From the NCBI RefSeq assembly GCF_034259325.1, contig NZ_JAXIVS010000007.1, forward strand, positions 522,570 through 586,569: a stretch of 64,000 nt of DNA, in the 5' to 3' direction. This DNA is from Hyalangium ruber. Lineage in GTDB: Bacteria; Myxococcota; Myxococcia; Myxococcales; Myxococcaceae. A program made the position numbers and the translations under genes. The notes beneath the pieces were generated by a model. It had not been told where the DNA came from and ran no database searches. It saw only the letters and a list, made by a program, of their open reading frames with translations. Position 1 is the stretch's first letter. Each line of letters starts with the position of its first letter. Shown here piece by piece: positions 22,894 to 31,448 of this stretch.

Positions 22894-23718
22894 ATGCAGA
22901 ACCTGCGCGACAAATTCCTGAAAGCAGGCCTCGTATCCGAGGATCAGGCCAAAAAGGCAGAGACGAGCGCTCCGGCCCCCCGCCGCTCGCCCTCTCCCCA
23001 ATCGCAGCGTACCGAGGGCGGTGCGCCCCAGCGGGACGAGCGTCCCCCGCGTCGGGATGACCGTCCCCCGCGCCGGGATGACCGCCCGCCGCGTCGGGAT
23101 GACCGCCCGCAGGCCCGGGATGACCGAGGCCCTCGGAGGGACGGAGGTCGCCCGCCGCACGGCCGACCGGCTCCTGCCGCCGCGGCCGCGGAGCGCCCGA
23201 TTCCCAAGCTTCCGCCGATGCCGGGCTCGAAGGAGTACCAGCGCATCGAGTCGAAGAAGCAGGTGGAGTTGGACCGGGCGCTGCGCGAGCTGGTGCTCGG
23301 CGGCCAGGTGCCTACCGAGCCGGGAGAGACGGCGTTCTACTTCATGACGCGCAAGGGCAAGCTGCGCCGGTTGGAGCTAAGCCCGAACCAGGCGAAGCAG
23401 CTGGAAGACGGCGTCCTGGGCGTGGTGGAGAGACCGGAGCCGGCGCAGATCGAGCACTCGCTGGTGCCGGCGGCGACGGCGGAGCAGATGTTCGCGCTCT
23501 CGAAGAAGGCGGTGCGCTTCCTCAACCGCAAGGAGAGCCCCATCGGCTTCATGAGCGATGACGACGTGAAGGCCCAGCAAGAGGCGGAAGCCTCGGGCAC
23601 GGCGCCGGAGATCGCGGACGAGCCCAAGACCGATGAGCCCGCTACCGAGGCCGAGGCCGCCGTACCGACCGAGGGCGGCACGCCCGAGGCTGGAAGCTCC
23701 GAGCCCCAGGCGCAGTAG
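22894..23718 (+). CDS. DUF2058 (YaiL-like) protein with RRDDRPP repeats
   Basis: 274 residues, cytoplasmic. The N-terminus MQNLRDKFLKAGLVSEDQAKKAE and the C-terminal FYFMTRKGKLRRLELSPNQAKQLEDG match the DUF2058/YaiL family, linked to nucleic acid binding in enterobacteria. Between them lies an Arg/Asp/Pro stretch in which RRDDRPP recurs several times (about residues 45-75), which is unusual for the family and looks like a disordered RNA-binding tail. The acidic Glu/Pro C-terminus after residue 230 is also an addition. A strong hairpin follows the stop. Confidence 0.75.
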   Translation: MQNLRDKFLKAGLVSEDQAKKAETSAPAPRRSPSPQSQRTEGGAPQRDERPPRRDDRPPRRDDRPPRRDDRPQARDDRGPRRDGGRPPHGRPAPAAAAAERPIPKLPPMPGSKEYQRIESKKQVELDRALRELVLGGQVPTEPGETAFYFMTRKGKLRRLELSPNQAKQLEDGVLGVVERPEPAQIEHSLVPAATAEQMFALSKKAVRFLNRKESPIGFMSDDDVKAQQEAEASGTAPEIADEPKTDEPATEAEAAVPTEGGTPEAGSSEPQAQ

Positions 23719-23735
23719 CTTCTCTGAAAGGCGCC

Positions 23736-23760
23736 GCGCCCTCTGCCATGCAGAGGGCGC
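23736..23760 (+). terminator. Hairpin after the DUF2058 gene
   Basis: Perfect 11-bp arms GCGCCCTCTGC (23736-23746) and GCAGAGGGCGC (23750-23760) with a 3-nt loop, 18 nt after the stop. No T-run follows, so it may slow or protect RNA rather than terminate by itself. Confidence 0.6.
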
Positions 23761-23793
23761 ACGCCCCTGCCCCCGTCAGGTAGCGTGCGTGCC

Positions 23794-24147
23794 ATGGGGC
23801 TCTACGCGACGGTAACCGCCGAAGTGACGTGTCCACGCTGCGGCGCAGCATCGCCCGGCGAGTGGCAGTTCCACTTCGGGGGCGTCGGCGACCTTCCTAT
23901 CTATCGCGTGGGAGACCTCATCCGCTGGGATGAAATCCAGCGGAGCAATCAATGCTTCGGCTCTCCCGACATGGCTGCGGTCGTGGCGATCGGCTACCTC
24001 GCGGACGATATGTGGTGCGCCAGCTGCAAGCATCCCCACGCACTGGTCAACGTGCTGATTCGGGCCGGTCGCATTGAGCAGGTCACCTTCCGCTCGTTCG
24101 AGCCCTGGGTGCCAGAAACGCTCATCGTCGGCCCTGCGCTCAGTTGA
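23794..24147 (+). CDS. Small zinc-ribbon-like protein
   Basis: 117 residues with two cysteine pairs, CPRC (13-16) and CASC (about 76-79), spaced to bind one zinc. Between them lie GEWQFHFGGVGDLPIYRVGDLIRWDE and aromatic strands, so a compact beta fold is likely. Family not recognised; no membrane or export signal. A second start 9 nt upstream (GTG) is possible and neither has a good ribosome-binding site. The last 8 nt overlap the end of the convergent acyl-CoA dehydrogenase gene. Confidence 0.6.
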   Translation: MGLYATVTAEVTCPRCGAASPGEWQFHFGGVGDLPIYRVGDLIRWDEIQRSNQCFGSPDMAAVVAIGYLADDMWCASCKHPHALVNVLIRAGRIEQVTFRSFEPWVPETLIVGPALS

Positions 24148-25321
24148 ACGCGTCGATGCCGGTGATGGCCTTGCCCAACACCAGCGTATGTACCTCGTGG
24201 GTGCCCTCGTACGTGAACACGCTCTCCAGGTTGAGCATGTGCCGCACTGGCGGGTACGCGTCCGTGATTCCGTTCGCGCCGTAGATGCTCCGGGCCACCC
24301 GCGCGATGTCCAACGCGGCCTTCACGTTGTTGCGCTTGGCCAAGCTCACCATCACCGGCGTCACCTTCCCCTCGTCCTTCAACCGCATCAGCCGCAAGCC
24401 CAGGAGCTGTGCTTTGACGATCTCCTGGAGCATGTCCGCCAGCTTCTCCTGCGTGAGCTGGTAGCCCGCCACCGGCTTGCCGCCAAACTGCGCGCGCGAC
24501 ATCGAGTACTCCCGCGCTCCCTCGAAGCAGGCGATGGCCGCTCCTGTCACCGCGAAGGCGATGCCCAGCCGCGCGTTGTTCAGGCACGACAGCGGCCCCT
24601 TGAGCCCCATCACCTTCGGCAGCACGTTGCGCTCCGGCACCCGCACGTCCTGGAAGGACAGCTCGCTCGTCACCGAGGCCCTCAGGGAAAACTTGCCTGG
24701 GATTTCCTTCGCGCTGAAACCCGGCATGCCCTTCTCCACCAGGAAGCCTCGCACCGACTCGGCGCCCCCCTCCTCCGTCTTCGCCCACACCACCGCCACG
24801 TCCGCGATGGCGCCGTTCGTAATCCACGCCTTCGTGCCGTTGAGCACCCAGCTGTCGCCGTCCTTGCGCGCCCGCGTGCGCATGCCTCCCGGGTTGGAGC
24901 CGAAATCCGGCTCCGTCAGGCCGAAGCACCCGATGATGTGGCCCCGCGCCATGCCCGGCAGGAAGCGCTCCTTCTGCTCCTCACTGCCGTAGGCGTGGAT
25001 GGGGAACATGCACAGCGAGCCCTGCACCGACGCGAACGAGCGCAGCCCCGAGTCCCCGCGCTCCAGTTCCTGCAGGATGAGGCCATAGCTCACGGTGTTC
25101 ATCCCCGCGCAGCCGTAGCCCTGCAGGTTCGCGCCCAGCACGCCCAGCTCCGCTAGCCCGGGGATGAGGTGCGCGGGGAACGTGCCGTCTCGGAAATGCT
25201 GGCCGATGATGGGCAACACCTCCTTGTCCACGAAGCGCGCCACCGTGTCGCGCGCGGCCTTCTCCTCGTCCGTCAGCAGATCCTCGATGAGGAGCAGATC
25301 AGTCACTTCCGCGCGGGGCAT
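24140..25321 (-). CDS. gcdH: Glutaryl-CoA dehydrogenase
   Basis: FAD enzyme that oxidises and decarboxylates glutaryl-CoA to crotonyl-CoA in lysine and tryptophan breakdown. At 393 residues it is full length for the acyl-CoA dehydrogenase family. Group-specific features: DSGLRSFASVQGSL with the Arg that binds the glutaryl carboxylate, FGLTEPDFGSNPGGM for FAD, SRAQFGGKPVAGYQL, and the catalytic Glu (about 372) in FTYEGTHEVHTL. The C-terminus LGKAITGIDAF also matches GCDH more than short-chain enzymes. ATG 25321 has GAGG 7 nt ahead. The gene is divergent from an SDR gene, 80 bp away. Confidence 0.9.
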   Translation of the reverse strand: MPRAEVTDLLLIEDLLTDEEKAARDTVARFVDKEVLPIIGQHFRDGTFPAHLIPGLAELGVLGANLQGYGCAGMNTVSYGLILQELERGDSGLRSFASVQGSLCMFPIHAYGSEEQKERFLPGMARGHIIGCFGLTEPDFGSNPGGMRTRARKDGDSWVLNGTKAWITNGAIADVAVVWAKTEEGGAESVRGFLVEKGMPGFSAKEIPGKFSLRASVTSELSFQDVRVPERNVLPKVMGLKGPLSCLNNARLGIAFAVTGAAIACFEGAREYSMSRAQFGGKPVAGYQLTQEKLADMLQEIVKAQLLGLRLMRLKDEGKVTPVMVSLAKRNNVKAALDIARVARSIYGANGITDAYPPVRHMLNLESVFTYEGTHEVHTLVLGKAITGIDAFN

Positions 25322-25401
25322 GGCTCTTCCTCGGAGCTGGGAGGTGCGCGGCTTGTAACCCTCGCTCCCGGGGCCGTCAAACCCCGCTATCTTCTGGCGC
25401 C

Positions 25402-26163
25402 ATGACGACTCCCAGGAAGACGGCGGTGGTGACCGGGGCCAGCCGCGGCATTGGCCGCGCGGTGGCGCTGGCCTTCATTCGAGAGGGCTATGACGTATGG
25501 GCCCTGGCCCGCTCGGCGGAGGCCCTGGACGGGCTGCGCAAGGAAGCCGGCGAGGCCCTGCGCCCACTCGCCGTGGACGTGGCCGACGAGGCAGCGGTGC
25601 TCACCGCCTGCCGCACGGTGCTCCAAGCTGGCACGCCGCAGGTGCTGGTGAACAACGCCGGCATCAGCCTCTCCGCACCGCTCACGAAGACCCGCACCGA
25701 GGACCTGCAGCGCGTGCTGGCGGTGAACGTGACGGCGCCCTTCATCTTCTGCCGCGAGCTCGTCCCCGCCATGGCGGCGGCGGGCGGCGGGCGCGTCATC
25801 AACATCGGCTCCATCACGGCGACGCGTGGGGCCCGCTACACCTCCGCCTACTGCGCCTCGAAGCACGCACTGCTGGGCATGACGCGGGCGCTGGCCATCG
25901 AGTACGCACGCAAGGCCGTGACGGTGAACCAGATCAACCCAGGCTGGGTCGAGACGGACATGTTCAGCTCGGCCGTAGGCGCCGTCACGCAGGCCACCGG
26001 CCGCTCCGCGGGCCAGGCCCGCGAGGCCCTCGCCTCCATGAACGCCATGGGCCGCATCATCCAGCCCGAGGAGGTGGCCGCCATGTGTCTCTTCCTCGCC
26101 TCGGATGCCGCGGCGAGCATCACCGGCGCCGCCTACGCCATCGACGGCGGCGAGCCCGGATAG
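25402..26163 (+). CDS. Short-chain dehydrogenase/reductase (FabG-like)
   Basis: 253-residue NAD(P)-dependent oxidoreductase. Classic SDR motifs: TGASRGIGRAV (11-21), NNAG near 90, the catalytic Ser in INIGSITA and Tyr-Lys in YTSAYCASKHA (about 145-155), then PGWVETDM. It is close to 3-oxoacyl reductases and 3-hydroxyacyl-CoA dehydrogenases. With gcdH next door a role in acyl-CoA metabolism is reasonable but not shown. The end SITGAAYAIDGGEPG is typical of the FabG-type group. Confidence 0.85.
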   Translation: MTTPRKTAVVTGASRGIGRAVALAFIREGYDVWALARSAEALDGLRKEAGEALRPLAVDVADEAAVLTACRTVLQAGTPQVLVNNAGISLSAPLTKTRTEDLQRVLAVNVTAPFIFCRELVPAMAAAGGGRVINIGSITATRGARYTSAYCASKHALLGMTRALAIEYARKAVTVNQINPGWVETDMFSSAVGAVTQATGRSAGQAREALASMNAMGRIIQPEEVAAMCLFLASDAAASITGAAYAIDGGEPG

Positions 26164-26264
26164 AGCCTGCCCGCACGCCACGGACGCCAGCGCTACGACC
26201 GCCGTACGTTGTCTCGGACAGTGGCGGTGCCCAGCCTCCCCCATCTGCTTTCCGGGAGGTACAC

Positions 26265-26687
26265 GTGAGGTGGTCGTGGCGTGTGGTGGTGGCGGCGTGC
26301 GCCCTCGGGGGCTGTATGCCAGAGAACGAGTCTCCTGATTCCCTGACACTCCCTGGCGCCAACGCGCCCGCACCGACGGGCCGCCTCGAGGTGGAGCCCG
26401 GCGCGGTGACCTTTCCCCGTGCCGTCGTCGGTCAGGTGGCCGTGGCGACCCTCCGCGTACACAACGGGGGAGACACCCTCTCGCGGGTGGCGCTCACCAT
26501 CCCCTCGCCCTTCACCGTGAGCGTCGCGGAGATGAACCTCCCTCCCGACGCGGAGCACACCGTGGAGCTGCGCCTGCAGCCCACCACTCCCGGCCTCACC
26601 GGCGCCGTGCTCACGGTGAAGGCGGATGCGCGGACGATGGAGCTTCCCGTCATGGCCCAGGTAGCGCCCGCTCCCACCGGTCCGTGA
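26265..26687 (+). CDS. Small lipoprotein with an Ig-like (ASH/HYDIN-type) domain
   Basis: 140 residues. GTG 26265 is preceded by GGGAGGT at good spacing. The signal peptide VRWSWRVVVAACALGGC ends in the lipobox LGGC. The mature part is one Ig-like beta sandwich: RLEVEPGAVTFPRAVVGQVAVATLRVHNGG...TVELRLQPTTPGLTGAVLTV, as in the ASH/SPD-2/HYDIN repeat family. It is probably an outer-membrane or periplasmic lipoprotein; partner unknown. Confidence 0.75.
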   Translation: MRWSWRVVVAACALGGCMPENESPDSLTLPGANAPAPTGRLEVEPGAVTFPRAVVGQVAVATLRVHNGGDTLSRVALTIPSPFTVSVAEMNLPPDAEHTVELRLQPTTPGLTGAVLTVKADARTMELPVMAQVAPAPTGP

Positions 26688-26706
26688 GGAGTAGGACATC
26701 ATCACT

Positions 26707-26726
26707 CCCGGGCCGCCATGCCCGGG
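26707..26726 (+). terminator. Hairpin after the Ig-like lipoprotein gene
   Basis: CCCGGGC (26707-26713) pairs perfectly with GCCCGGG (26720-26726) over a 6-nt loop, 20 nt after the stop. No T-run follows. It separates the lipoprotein from the cytochrome gene. Confidence 0.45.
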
Positions 26727-26814
26727 GCGAGCGCTATTGCCGCTCCCAGCGGGTTCTGTCACCCTTCCAGCCCTCCCACGTCTCGCGGATTCGCGACACC
26801 GACAGGCTGCCTTG

Positions 26815-27237
26815 ATGAAGCTCTACGCCCTCATCCTGGTCCCCACGACCCTGGCGCTCGCGGGGCACGCTTCTCCCCCGTCCACCACCAACGCCCCCGC
26901 TGCCTCGGACATGGCGCGCTTCATGGAGAAGGACCTCAACCCGGCCTTCACCGACGTGAGCTACCAGCTCTTCCATGCGCGCAAGCCGGGCGATGAGCCG
27001 AGCCCCGAGTTGCTCGCCGCGTTCGAGCGGCTGACCGCGAAGTCCGCCCAGCTGGCGCGCTCCCCTCTGGGCCAGGGCGAGAAGGGCGCCTCGTTCCGCA
27101 TCCACGCCGTGCAGCTGCAGATCGCCGTGCGCGGCCTGTCCGAGGCCAGCCTCTCCCAGGACGAAGCGCAGATCGGCATGTGGCTGACCCACGTCTCCTC
27201 CGTCTGCAACTCGTGCCACGCCGAATACCGTGAATGA
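26815..27237 (+). CDS. Small exported c-type cytochrome
   Basis: 140 residues. The signal peptide MKLYALILVPTTLALAGHASP exports it, and a single CNSCH haem-attachment motif lies only 7 residues from the end (VCNSCHAEYRE). A C-terminal CxxCH after a helical domain is the layout of cytochrome c'-type proteins. Position and family suggest a periplasmic electron carrier or gas-binding haem protein. The cupredoxin gene follows within 10 nt, so both are probably transcribed together. Confidence 0.75.
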   Translation: MKLYALILVPTTLALAGHASPPSTTNAPAASDMARFMEKDLNPAFTDVSYQLFHARKPGDEPSPELLAAFERLTAKSAQLARSPLGQGEKGASFRIHAVQLQIAVRGLSEASLSQDEAQIGMWLTHVSSVCNSCHAEYRE

Positions 27238-27247
27238 GGTGCCCCTC

Positions 27248-27817
27248 ATGAGACTCGCCGTCGCCGCCGTTGCCTGTGTCCTCGGGCTTCCCGCTGCCGC
27301 GGGGACCGTGAAGGGCAAGCTCCCCGTCGCCGATGCCCAGGAGGCAGAACGCACCGTCATCTACATCGAGGAGGTGCCCGACAGCAGCTTCACCCCTCCC
27401 GCGGCCACCCCGGTGAAGCTGTCCCAGCGCGGCGCCCGCTTCGCGCCCGCTGTGCTGCCGGTGCTCAAGAACACCACCGTGGACCTCACCAATGACGACT
27501 GGGTCACCCACAACGTCTTCTCCAAGTCCAAGGTGAAGGCGTTCGACCTGGGGCTCTACGGCAAGGAGCAAGCCAAGGTGGTGAAGTTCGAGCAGACCGG
27601 CGCCGTGGAGGTCTTCTGCTCCATCCACCCGCGCATGAATGGCGTCATCCTCGTGCTGCAAAACCCCTTCTTCACCAAGCCCGAGGCCGACGGCAGCTTC
27701 ACGCTGCAAAACGTGCCCGCCGGGGACTGGAAGGTGCGGGTGTACCGCCCCGGCCTCGACAAGGCCCCCACTCCCGTCAAGGTGCCCGCCAAGGGCAACG
27801 TCCAGATCGACCTCTGA
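27248..27817 (+). CDS. Exported cupredoxin-like protein
   Basis: 189 residues. ATG 27248 has GAGG 8 nt upstream, and the signal peptide MRLAVAAVACVLGLPAAAG follows. The cupredoxin fold is shown by the copper ligands His in DWVTHNVFS and Cys-His-Met in FCSIHPRMNG. The C-terminal 45 residues (DGSFTLQNVPAGDWKVRVYRPG) form a carboxypeptidase-regulatory-like strand domain. Homologues are often labelled methylamine-utilisation or plastocyanin-like. Next to a c-type cytochrome, a periplasmic electron-transfer pair is the natural reading; this is inference. Confidence 0.8.
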   Translation: MRLAVAAVACVLGLPAAAGTVKGKLPVADAQEAERTVIYIEEVPDSSFTPPAATPVKLSQRGARFAPAVLPVLKNTTVDLTNDDWVTHNVFSKSKVKAFDLGLYGKEQAKVVKFEQTGAVEVFCSIHPRMNGVILVLQNPFFTKPEADGSFTLQNVPAGDWKVRVYRPGLDKAPTPVKVPAKGNVQIDL

Positions 27818-27851
27818 CGCGCCGACGGTTCCTGTCCCTGCGACGGCGGTC

Positions 27852-28310
27852 GTGAAGAATCTTCCAGGAGCAAGCCTCGACGGGGCGATCGTGCGTATGC
27901 GCTTTAGCGGGCTCGCACAGGCGATTCAGTCTCACTTCAGTGAGACGAAGTCCTTCGTAAATCACACCGATGTTGGGGCGATTCTCGGGTCCGACCTGAA
28001 GCCGAAGACCTATGAACTCGGCGAGTGGAACCACTTCAACCCTGACTTCGTGTACCGCTACCGTCCTGTGAAGCCGTCAGTCTCCACCCGCGTCCTAGCC
28101 CAAGCGCTGGCCTCGATGACATGCCGCGTGGACGAGTGGGCAAAGCGAAGCGGCTACAGCGAGGACTCCCTGGCCGCAGCCGAGTTCGTGCAACTCATCC
28201 TCCAGTGCCCATCTCAAAAACTCGCCTCCCCGTACCTCGCTGCTATAGCTGGCGGTGCTTCCCGAGCCTCTTCTTTCGCAGGTCGCGAGTCATGCCAGCC
28301 GACAATGTGA
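27852..28310 (+). pseudogene. Possible gene remnant with atypical codon use
   Basis: A reading frame of 152 codons from GTG 27852. Codon usage looks coding (runs such as NHFNPDFVYRYRPVKP) but uses more A/T-ending codons than its neighbours. The end (AIAGGASRASSFAGRESCQPTM) looks like a random extension and runs 19 nt into the next gene. No family recognised. It may be the tail of a transferred gene that lost its start, or a small foreign gene. No ribosome-binding site precedes the GTG. Confidence 0.4.
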
Positions 28311-29314
28311 CTTTCACCGCGATGGGCGCGCGCAACTTCCTGATGAACTACCCCCTCGTGCGGCTCGGCGCTGGAACGAGCGCTCCGCCGGTGCTGGGGG
28401 CCCTGCCCCCTCCTCCCCGCAACAAGGGCAATGCGGCTCAGGGGCAGGGGTCGGTCTCGGGGCAGCGCCGCGTGCTCTACGGCACCTTGCAGCATGACAC
28501 CACCAACCCGGGGCAGCTCACAGCCACCGCCAACGGCCAGCCCGCGGCGCTGCTGATCGGCAGCGCGCCCACCACCCTCCCGCTGTTTCACCTGCCCTAC
28601 AACAACAACGAGAACCACCGCATCACGCTGCTGGACAAGCAGGGCGTGGGCAACGTCCGGTTCTTCATCACCGAGCTGGTGGATGGGTGCTCCGTCTACG
28701 TCGAGGGCACGCCTCACCTGCCGACCGTCTACCACATCAACGCGATCTCCAGCCGGGTCAATCACTTTCCCAAGGGTGTCTCCGAAGATCAGAAGGTCTT
28801 CTTCAACTTCCAGCTCAAGTCCCTCGTGATGGACAATCGGTTCAAGACGGACGCCGCCAAGCCCAAGACGGTGGCCAACAACGATCCCACCCTGATTCCG
28901 GCACGCAAGGTCGAGAACCAGGACTACATGCTGGAGACGAAGACTCAGCGCGACGCGTTCGAGCAGACCCTGCCGGCGCTCAAAACCGCCAACCGTGCGC
29001 CCACGCACGTGCATGGCCAGAGCGTCGACTTCATGGAGGTGCGGAGCACGCAGGGGACTGTCTTCGGGCTCCGCACCCCTGGGGGCATCTGGCGCTTCTA
29101 CGTGCAGCAGCGCGTGCTCGTCGAATACTTCCACCGGCTCTACGCCGCCCCGGCCACCCCCCTGCAGGCCAAGGTCTGGCAGGGGCTGAGGAAGGTTCAG
29201 CCTCAGGGCCCCTCCGCGCCCGTCATCACCCCCGTGTCCCTGGGCATGCAGTGGCTCATTCGCGGAGTGCCCGAGTTCTGGCCCGGCACCACGGTGGGCC
29301 GGCAAGTGGCCTGA
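28292..29314 (+). CDS. Unrecognised 340-residue protein
   Basis: No family is recognised. There is no signal peptide or membrane segment. The protein is beta-rich and unusually Asn/His/Thr rich (HLPYNNNENHRITLL; RAPTHVHGQSVDFMEV), with a Gln/Gly/Pro-rich loop around residues 35-70 and an aromatic core (GIWRFYVQQRVLVEYFHRLYAAP). ATG 28292 lies in a weak AGGTCGCGA context. It follows an odd-composition reading frame and precedes a convergent chemoreceptor gene, so it may belong to a small insertion. Confidence 0.55.
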   Translation: MPADNVTFTAMGARNFLMNYPLVRLGAGTSAPPVLGALPPPPRNKGNAAQGQGSVSGQRRVLYGTLQHDTTNPGQLTATANGQPAALLIGSAPTTLPLFHLPYNNNENHRITLLDKQGVGNVRFFITELVDGCSVYVEGTPHLPTVYHINAISSRVNHFPKGVSEDQKVFFNFQLKSLVMDNRFKTDAAKPKTVANNDPTLIPARKVENQDYMLETKTQRDAFEQTLPALKTANRAPTHVHGQSVDFMEVRSTQGTVFGLRTPGGIWRFYVQQRVLVEYFHRLYAAPATPLQAKVWQGLRKVQPQGPSAPVITPVSLGMQWLIRGVPEFWPGTTVGRQVA

Positions 29315-29351
29315 GCAGCACCAATACCCGCCGCATGCCTCCACAGCCTGA

Positions 29352-29383
29352 GCAGGCGAAGACGTCAAACGCAAACGTCCTGC
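29352..29383 (+). terminator. Imperfect hairpin between convergent genes
   Basis: GCAG (29352-29355) and GACGT (29361-29365) pair with ACGTC (29375-29379) and CTGC (29380-29383), leaving a 5-nt bulge. It sits in the 130-bp gap between the 340-residue gene and the chemoreceptor gene. No other gene is seen in this gap. Confidence 0.3.
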
Positions 29384-29444
29384 GCAGCAGCACGGCCCAA
29401 TCCAAGCGCGGCGGACGCTCCTTCCTCGGCTCCTCCACCGGCGC

Positions 29445-31277
29445 CTACAGCTTGTAGCGGCGCACGATGGCGCTCACCTCGCGCGAGGCCGTCGAGAGCC
29501 GATCCGCCGCCTCCTCCGTGCCCGCAAGGCGCGAGGCCGTCTCCTGCGAGAACGAGGACAGCTCGCTCAACGCGATGAAGAGCTGGGCAATGCCCGCATC
29601 CTGCTGGCTCGCAGTGTCGGCGATCTCCCGCACCGCGAGCCGATGGTCGTGGACGATGGCCGCCAGCGCCCGCAGGCTCTCGCCCGTGGCGCGCACCTGC
29701 GCCAGCCCTCCCTCCACCTCGCGCACCCCGCTCTCGCTCGTGCCCACCGTGGCGGAGATGGCCCGGGCGATGTCCGAGAGGATCTCCTGCACCCGCCGCG
29801 TGGCGCTCGCCGACTTGTCCGCCAGGGTGCGGATCTCCCGCGCCACCACCGCGAAGCCCTGGCCGTGCTCGCCGCTGCGCGCCGCCTCGATGGCCGCGTT
29901 GAGCGCCAGCATGTTCGACTGGTCCGCCAGGTCCTTCACCGTCTGCGTAATCCCGCCGATCTGCTTGGTCTGCAGCTCCAGCTCCTGGCTGGTGCTGGCG
30001 ATCTGATCCACGTGGTTGCGGATGTACGCCAGCCCTCCCAGGCTTCCCTCCAGGGCGATTTCCCCGGCGCGGCCCAGGGCATCGGCGCGCTCGGCGCCCT
30101 TGAGCACCGCCTTGGCCCGCTGGGCAGCCAGCTGCGAGGCGCGCTGGAGCTGCTCCGCTGTCACCCGCGTCTCGTAGAGCGCCGCCGCCTGGCGCGCGGC
30201 GTCCCGGTTCTGCGCCACCGCCTCCGAAGACAGCTGGCTGGCGGCCGACTCGAGCTGCTCAGAGGCGGTCCGCAGCGCCAGCAGCACGTCCCTCAGCCGC
30301 CCCATCATCTGCCCGAAGGAGCTGGCCAGCTCTCCAATCTCATCGCGCGAGCGCACCTGGAGCGTGCCCCGGAAGTCCCCCTCGGCCACCACGCGCGCCG
30401 CGGCAGCGGTGAGCTGGCGCAGCGGCCCCGTCACCCGCCTCGCCAGCAAGAAGGCCACACTCCCCGCGCCGATCGCGCCCGCCAGCCCCAACCCCAACAG
30501 GGCCAGCAGCGTCACCTGGAAGCGGGCGAACTCCGCCTCCCCGCTGCGCACGAGCACCAGCCGCAGGTCCTCGCCCATCTCCACCCGCGCCGCGAGGTTG
30601 CGCGTGCCCTTCATATAAAGGAAGCGGCCCGGCTCCCCCGTGGAGGGCAGCGCCGCGAGCACGTTCTCGATGGCCACCGAAGTCAAGCTGCTGGCGCTCA
30701 CGTTCCCCTTCACCATCAGCACCGTCTCCGCGCCGCTCTGCTCCCGAAGTCGCCGCAGCAGCCCCTCTCCCAGGCGGATGCCCATGGCCAGGTGGCCCAC
30801 CACGCGCCCGTTCGCCTCCACCGGACGCACCAGGCTCCAGTACGGCACCTCCTCCACCATGAGCAGATCGGCGTGCTCCGCCCCTAGCAGGGCGGACAGC
30901 TCCCGGGGCAGCGGGCCGGTGAGGCTGCCCGCGCGCACCTTCCCCTCCGGATCCAGGAGCAGGAAGAGGTCCACCCCCATCAGCGAGCGCTGCTCGTCCG
31001 CGATGCCCTGGAGCGTCTCCCTGTCCACGCTGTCGCTGGTGAGCACCGCGTGCAGCACCGAGCCTCCCACCGCGCCCCGCGCCGCCGCCGAGAGCACCCG
31101 CCCCTCCTGCACCAGCAGGCTGCGCCACCCGGCGATGTCCTGCTCCAGGCTGCGAACGAGCCCCTCTTCGAAGCTGGTCCTCAGCGACATGGCGACGAGC
31201 GCCACACTGCCAAACGTCAGCACGAGCACGACGAGCAGGAAGGCGGCTGTCACCCGGGCGGCGAGGCTGAGTTTCAT
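29445..31277 (-). CDS. Methyl-accepting chemotaxis protein
   Basis: 610-residue inner-membrane chemoreceptor. TM1 is at about 8-29 ([22 protein letters not shown]), a periplasmic sensor of Cache-like type at about 30-250, TM2 near 260-280, HAMP from about 283 ([23 protein letters not shown]), then a long signalling hairpin with the conserved tip [27 protein letters not shown] and [16 protein letters not shown]. It signals to a CheA/CheW complex; no che genes lie nearby, so it is an orphan. No C-terminal CheR-docking pentapeptide is present (it ends RRYKL). Start ATG 31277 puts TM1 at the N-terminus; longer starts only add a non-membrane leader. Confidence 0.9.
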   Translation of the reverse strand: MKLSLAARVTAAFLLVVLVLTFGSVALVAMSLRTSFEEGLVRSLEQDIAGWRSLLVQEGRVLSAAARGAVGGSVLHAVLTSDSVDRETLQGIADEQRSLMGVDLFLLLDPEGKVRAGSLTGPLPRELSALLGAEHADLLMVEEVPYWSLVRPVEANGRVVGHLAMGIRLGEGLLRRLREQSGAETVLMVKGNVSASSLTSVAIENVLAALPSTGEPGRFLYMKGTRNLAARVEMGEDLRLVLVRSGEAEFARFQVTLLALLGLGLAGAIGAGSVAFLLARRVTGPLRQLTAAAARVVAEGDFRGTLQVRSRDEIGELASSFGQMMGRLRDVLLALRTASEQLESAASQLSSEAVAQNRDAARQAAALYETRVTAEQLQRASQLAAQRAKAVLKGAERADALGRAGEIALEGSLGGLAYIRNHVDQIASTSQELELQTKQIGGITQTVKDLADQSNMLALNAAIEAARSGEHGQGFAVVAREIRTLADKSASATRRVQEILSDIARAISATVGTSESGVREVEGGLAQVRATGESLRALAAIVHDHRLAVREIADTASQQDAGIAQLFIALSELSSFSQETASRLAGTEEAADRLSTASREVSAIVRRYKL

Positions 31278-31375
31278 GAGGGATGGATGAACTGAGAGGG
31301 CCGTGACCAAAAACGAGCGTAACCTGAAAGCGTTGGGCGGTGATAAGCGGACCTGCTGCCCGGCACCCCGGTCCT

Positions 31376-31397
31376 CTAGCAAGTGTTTGCCTGCTAG
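31376..31397. promoter_or_regulatory. Inverted repeat in the chemoreceptor/helical-repeat intergenic region
   Basis: CTAGCA (31376-31381) and TGCTAG (31392-31397) form a perfect 6-bp inverted repeat with a 10-nt spacer, in the 171-bp gap between the two divergent genes. CTAG is rare in this DNA, so a regulator site is possible. Nothing else stands out in the gap. Confidence 0.3.
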
Positions 31398-31448
31398 CGC
31401 GGTCAACGAGGCGGCTGGTCTAGGCTCCCGGTCCCTCCTGGAGGTCGC

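Noticed and set aside
23035..23120. Short repeats that could be taken for a CRISPR array
   Set aside because: They are in-frame RRDDRPP codons in the DUF2058 gene, with no spacers of constant length.
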